64,000 bases of DNA from NCBI GenBank assembly GCA_037957365.1, contig JARHVA010000001.1, positions 16,087,001-16,151,000 on the forward strand. Direction: 5' to 3'. Below, piece by piece: positions 48,955 to 61,414 of the stretch (the first letter of the stretch is position 1; every line of letters starts with the position of its first letter). A program made the position numbers and the translations under genes. Source of the stretch: Torreya grandis. Its lineage: Eukaryota > Streptophyta > Pinopsida > Cupressales > Taxaceae. A model generated the notes under the pieces. The model saw nothing but the letters and a program-made list of their open reading frames with translations. It was not told where the DNA came from and made no database searches.

Positions 48955-51246
48955 TCATGCCTTTGAGAAGATATCTAACAATACATATACATTATTCCCT
49001 ATCCTTTGAGCATCTGCAATCAACTCATTTGAACCTTTTCTTCTAATCTCACAACCTTCAGCATGAAACCTTAATGTGTATCCTTGATCACAAATTTGAC
49101 TAACACTCAATAGATTATGCTTAAGACCTTTTACATACAAAACATTTTTAGTCTTAGTTCTACCATAATCCAAATTCAAAGTACCATTTTCAGCTATCTT
49201 AGTAGTGGTTTTATCTCTAAACCTCACTGTACCACCATTGATCTTCTTTAGAGATATGAATTTACTTTTATCTCCTGTCATATGCCTTGAACATCCATTA
49301 TCAATTAACCATGGCTGATCTTTACCTCTTACATGTAGTGCTATCTTAACCATCATTGAATCTTTAGATTGTTTATTCTGCCATGAACATGTCTGAACCT
49401 TTTTCTTGATGAATGGATCTTTGACACTTTGATTCTTCTTCTTGATGAATGGAGATTTGAAACTCTAATCCTTATAAACTAATTCAAACACGCTTCTACA
49501 ATACCGAACTATGTGTCCAAAGTTGTTGCACTTGTAGCACACTATGGTCTGTTCATCAAATCTTGATAGAGGAGCAAAAGAGTTGTGGTTTCTATTTGAC
49601 TCTACTTGACTTTCCTTCTCCTTATTTTTGAAATTGTTAGATCTTTTTCTACATTCTAATTTCTTGTGACCATATGCATTAAAATAAAAATAATAGCCAT
49701 AGAAATAAGACCTGTCTGTATATCTCTGACCTGATTGCCTTTTGTAGTTTTGTTCCTTCTAGCCTTCTCTATTTGAAATGTCCTTTGTATTCTTCACTTC
49801 TCCCCTTTTTGTTTCCTCTTGTGTAAGAGCTTTAGCATAGCTCTTTTTCTTTTCAAAACTGATCCCTATCTTATCTAAATATGCTTTTTGACTTTCCAAT
49901 ATCTTATTCAACATGTTGGTGCTATCTTCAAATTTTGCATCACTGACTACTTTATCACTGACTGCTTTCTTAATATCTTCTTTTAAAGAGGCAATTTCAA
50001 TAACATACCTTTCACAATCTTTTCTTGCTATTTCCACCTATGTTGTGAGATCTTCTTCAGTATTCTTGGCTTCTTCAAAGTGTGCTTGTAGATCTTCAAT
50101 CATTTCCTTTGACTCTTGTTCACTTTTCTCGATCTGGCACTTTAATCTTTGATTCTTCTTTTGAACAACTTCTAACTCTTATAAGGCACAAATGAGCCTT
50201 CCTTCCATATTCACTTCAACTTCCTCCTCTTCTTCTTCTTGATCACCTTCATGTATGGCCATGAATAGAATCTCTTCTTCTTCTGAATCGTTGACTCCAC
50301 TATCTTTGCCTGAGCTAAGATCTTTAGATTACAAGCTCTTCTTCTCGAATCCCTTCTTAGATTTGCCTTTGAAATTCTTCTTGTATGTAGGCTTTTCTTC
50401 TTCATCATCATTAACCTTATCTGGGCATCTAGCTGAAAAATGTCTAATTTTTCCACAATTAAAACATTTAAAAGGTAATTTTCCTTGATATTTACATGTT
50501 CCTCTTTTCAGCTTGCAAATGAAAAGTGCTCCATTGTGATCTTCATCATCACTGGAACTATCACTTAATTCTAAAATCTTAGCTTTCTCTTTCTTTCATG
50601 TCTTGAAAGCTACTTCTCTCTTTGAGGGTTTATCTTATTCTATCTACATCTCATATGCCATGAGAATACCATGAAGCTCATCCATCTTTAGCTTGGCTAA
50701 ATTCTTCATCTCCTCAATTGCCAAAACCTTTGCATCATATCTCATTGGTAGAGATCTCAAAACCTTTTGCACCACCATTGACTCATACAATGTTTCTCCA
50801 AGACCTTAAATCTGATTTATGACTTGATCAACTCGCAAAAGATAACTTGTTATATCTTCTTCTTCTTCCATCTTCAAACTTTCAAACTGCCTTCTAAAAG
50901 TCTGCAACTTAGCTTGCTAAACCTTTCCATCACCTTTGTAAATATTCTCCAGTTTTACCCAAGTTTCATGAGTAGATTTACATTGCATAACTTTAACAAT
51001 TTCAAATTCACATAAACCACATAAAATAGCATTTAAAGCTTTATCATTACATTCACTTGCCTTCTTTTCTATTGGAGTAATTGTAGATGTTTGTGGCTCT
51101 TCATATTCCTCCACCGCTGATTTCCATATGTCGAATCCAAGGGCCATCAAATAAACCTTCATTCTCATGCTCCAAAAATCATAATTCATCCCATCAAACA
51201 AAGGTGCCTTATTTGTAGAAAATCCTTCTTGTGACCCAACCATCAT
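48955..51246 (-). pseudogene. Gag-protease of C1
   Basis: Start chosen at the ATG on the minus strand ending at 51246 (MMVGSQEGFSTNKAPLF). Domains in order: Gag N-terminal copia block (FDGMNYDFWSMRMKVYL; KVMQCKSTHETWVKLENIYK); an intact CCHC knuckle CFNCGKIRHFSARC (about 50425-50470); long acidic coiled-coil-like stretches (IEKSEQESKEMIEDLQAHFE; ARKDCERYVIEIASLKEDIK); a second possible knuckle with lost cysteines (YFNAYGHKKLEC, about 49660-49700); a third CYKCNNFGHIVRYC (about 49500-49545); and protease WLIDNGCSRHMTGDKSKF (49275-49320), in which the usual D-S-G is D-N-G. The frame ends at GNNVYVLLDIFSKA, where other copia elements continue into integrase. There are few frameshifts but several in-frame stops. 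Confidence 0.9.
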
Positions 51247-51294
51247 ACTTTCCCAATCTACCTTCAAGCTGTAAAACTTTTAAAAAAGGAACAT

Positions 51295-51306
51295 GCTCTA
51301 ATACCA
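51295..51306 (-). other. Primer binding site of C1
   Basis: Minus strand TGGTATTAGAGC, two bases inside the 5' LTR. It matches the initiator-Met-type site TGGTATCAGAGC with one change. Confidence 0.85.
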
Positions 51307-51308
51307 AT

Positions 51309-52440
51309 TGTTAAGCATGGAATATACTGAGAGGGGGGGTGAATTAGTATATTATATATCTTATAAAACTTTCCCTTTATCAAATTTCACTTAATCAAAC
51401 ATTCAAGATATGCAATAAAACTCAAACAATAAACATCACATAAGATAGAGAGAGACACCAAATATAACGTGGAAACTCAATGTGGGAAAAACCACAGAGA
51501 ACAATCTCAAGTATATTCATGAGAACAAACCCACAGGAGCACCATACCTCTTTGCTAAGTACCACCCCAACTACAATTTGTGAGCACCAACCCACAGGAG
51601 CTTTAAACCCCTTTTCCAAACACCAACCCGACAACTATTCATGAACACCAACCCACAGGAGCACCAAGCCCTTTGTCGAGCACCAACCCAGCAACAATTC
51701 ATGAGCACCAACCCACAAGAGCACCAGCCCCTTTGTGTATACCACACACATATCTCTCAATGTTACTATCTCAACAAATGATAGATCAATACAACATATC
51801 CTTCCTCTCTCTCTCACCTTTGCTCTTCTAAGCTAGATATAACAAATACAAATCATATTCATCTCTCACAATTGCTCTTTTAAGCTAGATATTACAATAT
51901 CAAATCAACCTCTATCTCTCATATTACAAATGGCTTCTCGAGCCTTTATTTATAGATTTCCAAATGAACTTTGGCCTTCCCCCTTTGTGACCCTTCAATC
52001 CTTATGGAAAATGGTGCCAATCTTGGATGACCCTTCATATTCAAGCCTTTGAAAAGTTATGTGGTGACCCTGCATGACCAAAAATGTCCTTCTCACTTTT
52101 GTCCTTATCTTTGGTGACTTTTTGTATTCCTCAAAGTGTCCCTTCATGAGAAATTGTGCCCTTACTCTTTTGTCTTCACTTGGTGACTCTTGGTATTCCC
52201 CAAGATGACTCTTCATGGGAAAATGTGTCCCATCCTTCTTTTGTCTTTACCTCGTGGCTCTTCGACTTCTCCATGGGCCCTTTTTTTGTCTCATATACAA
52301 CCAAAAATATATTTGTTACTATTAAATAAATATTAACTCATATTAGCCAATATATGTTTATTACAAACAACATTAAATGCAATGGGTCCTTTATCACCAA
52401 TAATACTAGACCTTTGACATCAATGCCAATATTTCCAATA
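51309..52440 (-). repeat. 5' LTR of C1
   Basis: Plus-strand TGTTAAGCATGG...TTTCCAATA (the expected CA end is mutated to TA). It includes the 61-base repeat block at about 51516-51735. It is followed by target duplication GTATA at 52441-52445. Confidence 0.92.
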
Positions 52441-52445
52441 GTATA

Positions 52446-53671
52446 AATGTCACATATAGGGCCCAATGTTGAATACAGGGGACATGTGAATGTTCAATAA
52501 ATATAGAAGGCCAAAGGACACACACATAAGTCATGATGATGTCATACAATCAATAAGGTGCATGCTAAACATAAAAAAAGGCCAAGGGCCACATATAAGA
52601 AGTGATAAAACTAAAGAATTCTATGTAAGAAAACAAACATCTAAAAGAAGCATAGATAAAAAAATGAATTTAGTAATTTTGAGAACATGTGTCTATGTTC
52701 ATGTTTAGAAAATAACATATTCATTATGGTACATGTAAATTATGAGTGAAAATAAAGAAATTGTTTTTGTTATAGCTCAACATGGAAAAGAGGTTGTGGA
52801 TGATTTCAAATTATAAAAGTGTTCATATATAATGATGAGATGTCCCCAATTGAGCAAAGTTAATGGGTAAAAGGCTAGCCCATCATCAAAACTATGGAAA
52901 CGTATACATTATATATTAAAATATGAATGGTATATGAGTATATTCTATGTTATGTGATGAAAAATTGCATAATTCCTTGTGACTGTGTTGTAGTTGAAAC
53001 TAGAGATGTAAAATACATAGGTATAGGACTGACGTATTGGATGAGGACATAGTGTGTTGTTGTATAACTAGTGTAGCTCTATCTTGATTACTTGTATTCA
53101 ATATTTTTATATTGGGATAACTTCTTTAATGTATGAATGGTTTCTATTTATATATAAAGGTTTCCTATTACACACTCAGATATATTTTTAGAAGCACTAT
53201 GTATTGAAAATCTAATAAAATATGCCATTTATTAAACAAAAATATAGATGACATATGAAAATATCTAATCCAACAATATTAAAGTATTCTTATATGTCCT
53301 TATTTTTATGTTTCTATACATTTTTAGCATATATGAATGTTTTTATATTTTTCCATATTTAAAAAGGAAGATATGCATAAGTGAAATTAAAAAATCTTTG
53401 AAAAACAAGGTAAAAAGCAAGGCTTTGAAATGGAAGAATGAGGGCGAGATTAGAACAACCCTCAACAAGAAATTTAATCAAAGCATAGCAAGGAATAAGG
53501 AAAAAGTAAATGCTCCTAATGTAGGTATATTTGTATCATAGATGGTAAGCATGGCCATGTGGACTCATGTAAAATTAGACAATTGTGAGCATCAAAGTAA
53601 AAATGATAGATAAAACATGAATAGATGTGTTATAATGAGCAAATGAGTTTTCATGAAGGATTTGTATGGAA
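52446..53671. other. No recognisable gene; spacer between C1 and C2
   Basis: AT-rich. The short frames at 52490-52708 and 53308-53541 are lysine-rich and match nothing I know. This is the continuation of the sequence left of C1. Confidence 0.5.
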
Positions 53672-53676
53672 ATATT
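53672..53676. repeat. Target-site duplication of C2, left copy (ATATT)
   Basis: Identical to 58516-58520. Confidence 0.85.
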
Positions 53677-54779
53677 TGTTAAGCACAAAATATACTGAGA
53701 GGGGGGGTTGAATCAGTATATTATATATCTTATAAATCTTTTCTTTAACCAATATTCCACTTAATCAAACATTCAAGATATGCAATAAAACTCAAACAAT
53801 AAACATCACACAAGATAGAGAGAGACACCAGATATAACGTGGAAACCCAATGTGGGAAAAACCATGGAGAATCAATCTCAAATATATTCATGAGAACAAC
53901 CCCACAAGAGCACCATACCCCTTTGCCAAGTACACACCTCAGCTATAATTCATGAGCACCACCCCACAGGAGCTTCAAACCCCTTTGTCAAGCACCAACC
54001 CAACTACTATTCATGAGCACTAACCCACAGGAGCACTAACCCCTTTGCCGAGCAACAACCCAACAATAATTCATGAGCACCAACCCCTTTGTGTATACCA
54101 CACACTTATCTCTCAATATTGTTATCTCAACAAATGAAAGATCAATACAACATCTCCTTCCTCTGTTTCACTTTTGCTTTTCTAAGCTAGATATAACAAA
54201 TACAAATCATCTCTCAAAATTACTCTTCTAAGCTAGATATTTACAATATCAAATCAACCTCTCATATCCACATTTACAAATGGCTACTCAAGCCTTTATT
54301 TATAACTTTCCAAATGACCTTTGGCCTTCCCCCTTTGTGACCTTTCATTTCTCATGGAAAATGGCACCAATCTTGGATGACCCTTCATATCCAAGCATTT
54401 GAAAAGTGATGTGGTGACCCTTCATGACCAAAAATGTCTTTCCCACTTTTGTCCTTATCTTTGGTGACTTTTCATATTCCTTTAAGTGTCCCTTCATGAG
54501 AAATTTGCCTTTTACTCTTTTGTCTTCACTTGGTGACTCTTGGTATTCCCCAAGATGACTCTTCATGGGAAAATGCATCCCATCCTTCTTTTGTCTTTAT
54601 CTCGTGGCTCTTCGATTTCTCCATGGGCCCTTATTTTGTCTCATATGCAACCAAAAATATATTCATTAGTATTAAATAAATATTAACTCATATTAGCCAA
54701 GATAAACAATATTAAATGCAAAGGGGCCTTTATCACCAATAATACTAAACCTTTGACATCAATGACAATATTTCCAACA
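53677..54779 (-). repeat. 3' LTR of C2
   Basis: Plus-strand TGTTAAGCACAAAATATACT...TTTCCAACA. The 61-base repeat block lies at about 53887-54090 with one unit shortened. The polypurine tract follows at 54781-54793 (minus strand AAAAAGGGAGAGA). Confidence 0.9.
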
Positions 54780-55079
54780 ATCTCTCCCTTTTTCATTGAT
54801 GGCAACCTCAATCCTGAAATTGCCACATCCTATCACTTGCACATACTGTCATCTTAAAAACATATAGTAACTCCCACTTATTATAGCAACCTATACCTAT
54901 TCCTTGTACCTATTTTTTACACCTGTACCTATACCTATTATTCTCCCCCTTTGACATCAATGGCAAATGGCCTACCTGGAGCTAACACTTAGCTCCCCCT
55001 CACTTGATGCTGAACATCAATGGCAGGAAGCAATAGAAATTACTCCCAACTCCTCTTGACGATATTTGAAAATATCCTT

Positions 55080-57346
55080 TGATCGTGCCTTTGAGAAGAT
55101 ATCTGACAAAACATATACATTGTTCCTTATCCTTTGAGCATCTACAATCAACTCATTTAAATCTTTTATTCTAATCTCACAACCTTTAGCATGAAACCTT
55201 AATGTGTATCATTGATCACAAATTTGACTAACACTCTATAGATTATGCTTAAGACCTTTTACATACAAAACATTTTTAGTCTTAGTTTTACCATAATCCA
55301 AACTCAAAGTACCTTTTCCAGCTATCTTGGTAGTGGTTTTATCTCTAAACCTCACTGTACCACCATTAATCTTCTTTAGAGAAATGAACTTACTTTTATC
55401 TCCTATCATATGCCTCAAACATCCACTATCAATTAACCATGGCTGATCTTTTCCTCTAACATGCAGAGCTATCTCCACCATCATAGAATCTTCATGTTGT
55501 TTCTTCTACCATGTACATGTATGAACCTTTTTCCTGATGAATGTATCTTTGACACTCTGATTCTTCTTCTTGATGAATGGAGCTTTGAACCTTTGATCCT
55601 TTTTGACTGACTTGAACACACTTCTACAATACTGAGCTATGTGTCTGTAGTTGTTGCACTTGTAACATACTATGGTCTCTTCATCAAAGCTTGATAGAGG
55701 AGAAAAAGAGTTGTGGCTTCTGCTTGACTCTACTTGACTTTCCTTCTCCTTATTTCTGAAATTGTTAGCTCTTTTTCTACATTCTACTTTCTTATGACCA
55801 TATCCATTACAATAAAAATAATAGCCATAAAAATAAAACCTGTTTATATATCTCTGACCTAATTGCCTTTTGTAGCTTTGTTCTTTCTAGCCTTCTCTGT
55901 TTGGAATGTCCTCTGTATTCCTCACTTCTCCCCTTTCTATTTCCTCTTGTGTCAAAACTTCAGCATAGCTCTTTTTATTTTCAAATCTGATACCTATTTT
56001 ATTTGAATATACTTTTTGACTTTCCAATATCTTATTCAACATGTTAGTGCTATCTTCAAATTTTGAATCACTGACTACTTTCTTAATATCTTCTTTTAAA
56101 GAGGCAATTTCAATAACATACCTTTCACAATCTTTTCTTGCTATTTCCAACTATGTTGTGAGATCTTCTTCATTCTTCTTGGCTTCTTCAAAGTGTGCTT
56201 GTAGATCTTCAATTGTTTCCTTTGACTCTTGTTCATTTTTCTCAATCTGGCACTTTAACCTTTGATTCTTATTCTGAATAGCTTCAAACTCTTCTAGGGC
56301 ATAATTGAGTTCTCCTTCCATATCTACTTCAGCTTCCTCTTCTTCTTCTTGATCATCATCATGTATGGCCATGAATAGAATCTCTTCTTCTGAATCGTTG
56401 ACTCCACTATCTTTGTCTGAGCTAGGATCTTTAGAGTACAGGCTCTTCTTCTCGAATCCCTTCTTATATTTTCCTTTGAAATTCTTCTTGTATGTAGGCT
56501 TTTCTTCTTCATCATCTTTAACTTTATCTAGGCATCTAGCTAAAAAATGTCCAATCTTCCCACAATTAAAATATTTAAAAGGTAATTTTCCTTGATATTT
56601 ACCTGTTCCTCTTTTTGGCCTATAAATGAAAAGTGCTTCATTGTCATCTTCATCATCACTGGAACTATCACTTGATTCTTGAATCTTAGTTTTCTCCTTC
56701 TTTGATTTCTTGAAAGCCACTTTTCTCTTTGAGGGTTTATCTTGTTCTATCCACATCTCATATGCCGTGAGAATACCATGAAGCTCATCCATCTTCAGCT
56801 TGGATAAATTCTGCATCTCCTTGATTGCTAAAACCTTTGCATCATATCTCATTGGTAGAGATCTCAAAACCTTTTACACCACCATTGACTCTTCCTATGT
56901 TTCTCCAAGACCTTGAATCTGATTACTATTTGATCAACTTGTAAGAGATAACTTGCTATATCTTCTTCTTCCATCTTCAAACTTTTAAACTGCCTTTTGA
57001 AAGTCTACAACTTAGCTTGCTGAACCTTTCCATCACCTTTGTAAATATTCTCAAGTTTTACCCAAGTTTCATGAGCAGATTTACATTGCATAACTTTAAC
57101 AAATTTAAATTCACATAAACCACATAAAATAACATTTAAAGCTTTAGCATTACATTCACTTGCCTTCTTTTTTTCTGAAGTAATTGTAGATGTTTGTGTC
57201 TCTTCATATTCCTCCATATGTTGAATCCAAGGGCCATCAAATAAACCTTCATTCTCATGATCCAAAAAGCATAATTCATCCCATTAAACAAAGGTGCCTT
57301 ATTTGTAGAAAATCCTTCCTATGACCCATCCATTGTGCTTTCCTGA
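55080..57346 (-). pseudogene. Gag-protease of C2
   Basis: Same domain order as C1. It contains a 238-codon open frame (56151-56867) covering the middle and C-terminal Gag: RSLPMRYDAKVLAIKEM, a serine/acidic stretch (ESSDSSSDDEDDNEALF), a knuckle whose first Cys is Tyr (YFNCGKIGHFLARC), and an acidic coiled-coil tail. A short deletion with frameshift lies near 57210-57230 compared with C1. Further on, FYCNGYGHKKVEC (about 55780-55815) and a degraded third knuckle precede protease WLIDSGCLRHMIGDKSKF (about 55400-55450), in which the D-S-G motif is intact. Coding ends at the same place as in C1. Confidence 0.9.
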
Positions 57347-57384
57347 TCTACCTTTAAGCTGTAAAACTTTTCAAAAAAGAACCT

Positions 57385-57396
57385 GCTTTGATACCA
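57385..57396 (-). other. Primer binding site of C2
   Basis: Minus strand TGGTATCAAAGC, two bases inside the 5' LTR; one change from TGGTATCAGAGC. Confidence 0.85.
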
Positions 57397-57398
57397 AT

Positions 57399-58515
57399 TG
57401 TTAAGCATGGAATATGCTGAGAGGGGGGGTGAATCAGTATATTATATATCTTATAAATCTTTCCTTTACCCAATATTCCACTTAATCAAACATTCAAGAT
57501 ATGCAATAAAACTCAAACAGTAAACATCACACAAGACAGAGAGAGACACTAGATATAACGTGGAAACCCAATGTGGGAAAAACCACGGAAAATCAATCTC
57601 AAATATATTTGTGAGAACAACCCCATAGGAGCACCATACCCCTTTTCCAACTAAAAACCTTAGCTACAATTCATGAGCACCACCCCACAAGAGCTTCAAA
57701 CCCTTTTGCTGAGCACCAACCCAGCTACTATTCATGAGCACCAACCCACAGGAGCACCAACCCCTTTGCCAAGCACCAACCTAGCAATGATTCATGAGCA
57801 CCAACCCATAGGAGCACCAACCCCTTTGTGTACACCACACACCTATCTCTCAATGTTGTTATCTCAACAAATGAAAGATCAATACAACATCTCCTTCCTC
57901 TCTCTCACTTTTGCTCTTCTAAGCTAGATATAACAAATACAAATCATCTCTCAAAATTACTCTTCCAAGCTAGATATTTATAATTTCAAATCAACCTCTC
58001 ATATCCACATTTACAAATGGCTACTCAAGCCTTTATTTATAGCTTTCCAAATGACCTTTGGCCTTCCCCCTTTGTGACCTTTCATTTCTCATGGAAAATG
58101 GCACCAATCTTGGATGACCCTTCATATCCAAGCATTTGAAAAGTCATGTGGTGACCCTTCATGACCAAAAACATCTTTCCCACTTTTGTCCTTATCTTTG
58201 GTGACTTTTTGTATTCCTTTAAGTGTCCCTTCATGAGAAATTCGCCCTTTACTCTTTTGTCTTCACTTGGTGACTCTTGGTATTCCCCAAGATGACTCTT
58301 CATGGGAAAATGCATCCCATCCTTCTTTTGTATTTATCCTGTGGCTCTTCGACTTCTCCATGGGCCTTTATTTTGTCTCATATGCAACCAAAAATATATT
58401 CATTAATATTAAATAAATATTAACTCATATTAGCCAAGATAAATAATATTAAATGCAATGGGGCCTTATCACCAATAATACTAAACCTTTGACATCAATG
58501 ACAATATTTCCAACA
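57399..58515 (-). repeat. 5' LTR of C2
   Basis: Plus-strand TGTTAAGCATGGAATATGCT...TTTCCAACA. The 61-base repeat block is at about 57608-57830. The ATATT duplication follows at 58516-58520. Confidence 0.92.
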
Positions 58516-59552
58516 ATATTATCAATATAATGGCTTTGATTTGAAAAATACAAAGGATTAAGTGCCCCAAAATTAAAAATAGATCTAAGGGCTAAAATAA
58601 TGAATGGGGTATGTGTAGAAGAATAATCAACAAAAGTAATGAGAAAAAGAAGTTATACACAAGGAAAATACAAATATAATCCAAGGAAATCATCAAGAGG
58701 ATGCATTTGTATAGACCCTGTATCATATTTATTGTAACCCTTAATTGCTTTACCATATTTATATTCTACATAATCAGGATCATACCAATCTTCTGTGGAA
58801 TTAGGATCATAACCATTGATGGAAGCATTATTATAGGAAAAAATTAAAATATTATGTTGTGTTTGAGATTGTGAGGTAGCATTTCCATTATATTTTATAT
58901 GTGAATTATTTTTTAGGGCTTGCATCTTATATTTAATTAGAGAAGGATCATGTGTGATTGGTTGAACTTTAGGAAGATAAGTAATTAGTTCTTTAACTTC
59001 TAGACTTGGAGATGCAATCATAGCATTTATGGTTTTGAGCTTATTTCTTTCATTTACATATGTGATAAATTCTTGCATAAAGATTTTTTTATTATTATCT
59101 TGAATTTTTTATTAAAAATTTACATTTGGTAATTTACTTTTTGCAATTTTTTTTTTCATCTTCTTTTCATAATTTTTCTTGCTATAATATTGCTATTTGA
59201 ATCTTTTTTTATTTTAAAATATCTTTTGGTATCCATATTTTATCTTTGTGTTATTTTTGTACTTGTATTTTATGAGATGCAATATGAGTGGGTTACTTTA
59301 TAGGTTTATCTTTTAAAGGATCACCATTATCAAGGAGACTTTGTATTTTAATATTTAAAGCCCAATAATTATCTGTATAATGCCCATGAAATATATGATA
59401 TGCACAATAGTATTTTGATCTTTTTAGAGGAGGCATAGAAGGTAATGCAAGTAACTTATTTCAAATCATTTATATTAGAATCTCACTTGGACATTTATTA
59501 TCTTTTTTTATATTTTTTAAAACATTGAGTGGAGATTTATGTTGCTTACGAG

Positions 59553-60530
59553 GTGCATGATCACTAGATAAAGATGTAGATATATGATTAACACTAGCAT
59601 ATTTTGGATTATTTTGGAATTTGTTGATATTTTCAAGGCTAAAGTATTTATTTTATTTTTTTAACTCTTATATTTTATTTTATATAGTGATTATTTGATC
59701 TTAAAGGGCTTCACAAGCACAAGATATAGGTATATTTGATTGAATAGAAACACCATCAGGAGGAGGTGAGAGAGAGAGAGAGAGAGAGGAAAGAATAGGC
59801 TCTTATTTTACATTAAGATATTCATTGGGCTTTAATATGGTGTTAGTGTGTAAAAGGATGGCATATTTAGTTGAAATAAAATATGTAAGATTATGAGTAC
59901 TAGAATCCTCCTGTTCACATGTTTTATTTTGTAAGGGAGAATGATAAGTATCTTTACAAGATGTATGCATTTTGTCATCACTAGGAAAGGAGAATAAATA
60001 AGTATCTACAGTAGGATTAGGAGGAATAAGTTCATCATCGCTATAATCAGTGCATGATCACTAGATGAAGATGTAGATATATGATTAACACTAGCATATT
60101 TTGGATTCTTTTAGAATTTATTGATATTTTCAAGGCTAAAATATTGATTTTTTTTTAACTCTTATATTGTATTTTATATAGTGATGATTTGATATTCAAG
60201 GGCTTCACAAGCACAAGATATAGGTATATTTGGTTGAATAGAAACACGACCAAGAGGATGAGAGAGAGAGGAAAGAATAGGATTTTCTTTTACATTAAGA
60301 CATTCATTGGCCTTTAATATAGTTTTAGTGTGTAAAGGGATGGCATGTTTAGTTGAAATAAAATATGTAACATTATGATTACTAGAATCCTCTTTTTCAC
60401 AAGTTTTATTTTGTAAGGGAGAATGAGAAGTATCTTTACAAGATGTATGCATTTTATCATCACTAGGAAAGAAGAATAAAGAAGTATCTAGAGTAGGATT
60501 AGGAGTAATAATTTCATCATTGCTATAATC
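59553..60530. repeat. Tandem duplication, two units of about 490 bases
   Basis: Unit 1 (59553-60049) and unit 2 (60050-60530) start with GTGCATGATCACTAGAT and end with TCATCATYGCTATAATC. They align end to end with scattered changes. The duplication lies within the Ty3 Gag region and would repeat that part of the protein. Confidence 0.85.
59768..59788. repeat. GA microsatellite
   Basis: An uninterrupted GA run of about ten units in duplication unit 1. The matching place in unit 2 (about 60256-60266) has only about five, so the run expanded or shrank after the duplication. Confidence 0.85.
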
Positions 60531-61414
60531 CTCATCATAGTCACTATATTTTTTATGTTTATCATTACTACAAGGAGAGGAGGGATAATTTCTCTTACTT
60601 TCCATTATTGGTGATAAGAGGATAAGAGGAGGACTTGACATGTAGGCTCACTAACTATATTATATAGAGAAGGGGAGATGTTATAAACACTAATAGGGTT
60701 TTATTGAGTCTCATGTAAATATGATAAGGGAGGTTATTCATAGATAAAACCATCCTTAGGAGTAGGTGGTGATCTAAGAGAGGATATATAATCAGAACTA
60801 GGAGGCTCTTTTCTTGGTAAAGTAATTTCAAATGTAGGGGTTGAAGAAAGAGTGTGAGTGGAATATAAGTGAAAATATATAGGGTCAAATAGGGAGGAAA
60901 ATATAGGTGTGACCAAAGAAGAATCAAAAGAGAAACCCAAAAGGATGTCTAAAGGATGCACCAAAGAGGAATCTAGGGGTGTATCTAAAGAGGACTCTAA
61001 AGGAGAATCCGAAGAGGAATATGTAGGTTTGATAAAATAATAATAAAAAGAGAAACTCAAAAGAGTGTCTAAGGGTTGAACCTAAAGATAAATATATAGG
61101 TTTAATTAAATAGGACTCTAAAGGAAAATCCAAAGAGAAGTATGTAAGTGTGAATTTCTAAAATTTTCTGCCATCATATGATTCCTTTTTAGATTCATTA
61201 CATATGATTCATAGAGATGTAGACACTAGATTTTGAGAATTTATCCATGATTATCATGCAAAAATAAATGAGGAAATGAAATTCAACTATTTTAACATCA
61301 GTTTCTAGAGAAAGTATATTCATGGCAATGTTAAAGAGTAAGGGTAAATAGTGTAATGCTAGTAGTTCTTATCAAGAATCCTCTAAAAATAATGTAATTA
61401 CTTATAATAAATAT

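Larger units (their letters stand above)
47534..52440 (-). mobile_element. C1: non-autonomous Ty1/copia element, Gag-protease only
   Basis: Two LTRs of identical length (1132 bases) flank a 2643-base internal region. The 5-bp target duplication GTATA is perfect (47529-47533 and 52441-52445). PBS and polypurine tract are in place for a minus-strand element. The internal region codes for Gag and protease, then stops: integrase, RT and RNase H are absent, and only about 290 bases separate protease from the polypurine tract. C2 shares the same structure. About 10 differences are seen between the LTRs over the first ~190 bases. Confidence 0.92.
53677..58515 (-). mobile_element. C2: second non-autonomous Ty1/copia element of the C1 family
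   Basis: LTRs of 1103 and 1117 bases, internal region 2619 bases, perfect 5-bp target duplication ATATT. Same gene content and same end of coding as C1, so the loss of integrase, RT and RNase H was inherited from a common ancestor, not suffered separately. The two insertions have different target duplications and lie 1.2 kb apart, so they are independent insertions, not a tandem duplication. Confidence 0.92.
58530..61150 (-). pseudogene. Ty3/gypsy Gag region with internal duplication
   Basis: Minus-strand coding-like sequence. From the sense start: a Ser/Asp/Leu/Pro repeat stretch (about 60930-61130), the frame at 60174-60641 (MESKRNYPSSPCSNDKHKK, DYDEDYSNDEIITPNPTLDT), its partial duplicate at 59553-60049, a Gag zinc-type motif near 59345-59420 (YCAYHIFHGHYTDNYWAL; relatives have C..H...GH.T..C, and the last Cys is Tyr here), then the frame at 58653-59078 (VQPITHDPSLIKYKMQAL, DPNSTEDWYDPDYVEYKY). 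The zinc-type motif places it with plant Ty3 Gag. The element is cut off at C2 on the left; no pol is seen beyond it. Confidence 0.6.

Noticed and set aside
59766..59790. GA run as a possible regulatory GAGA element
   Set aside because: It sits inside a decayed Gag coding region, and its length differs between the duplicate units; a simple microsatellite explains it.
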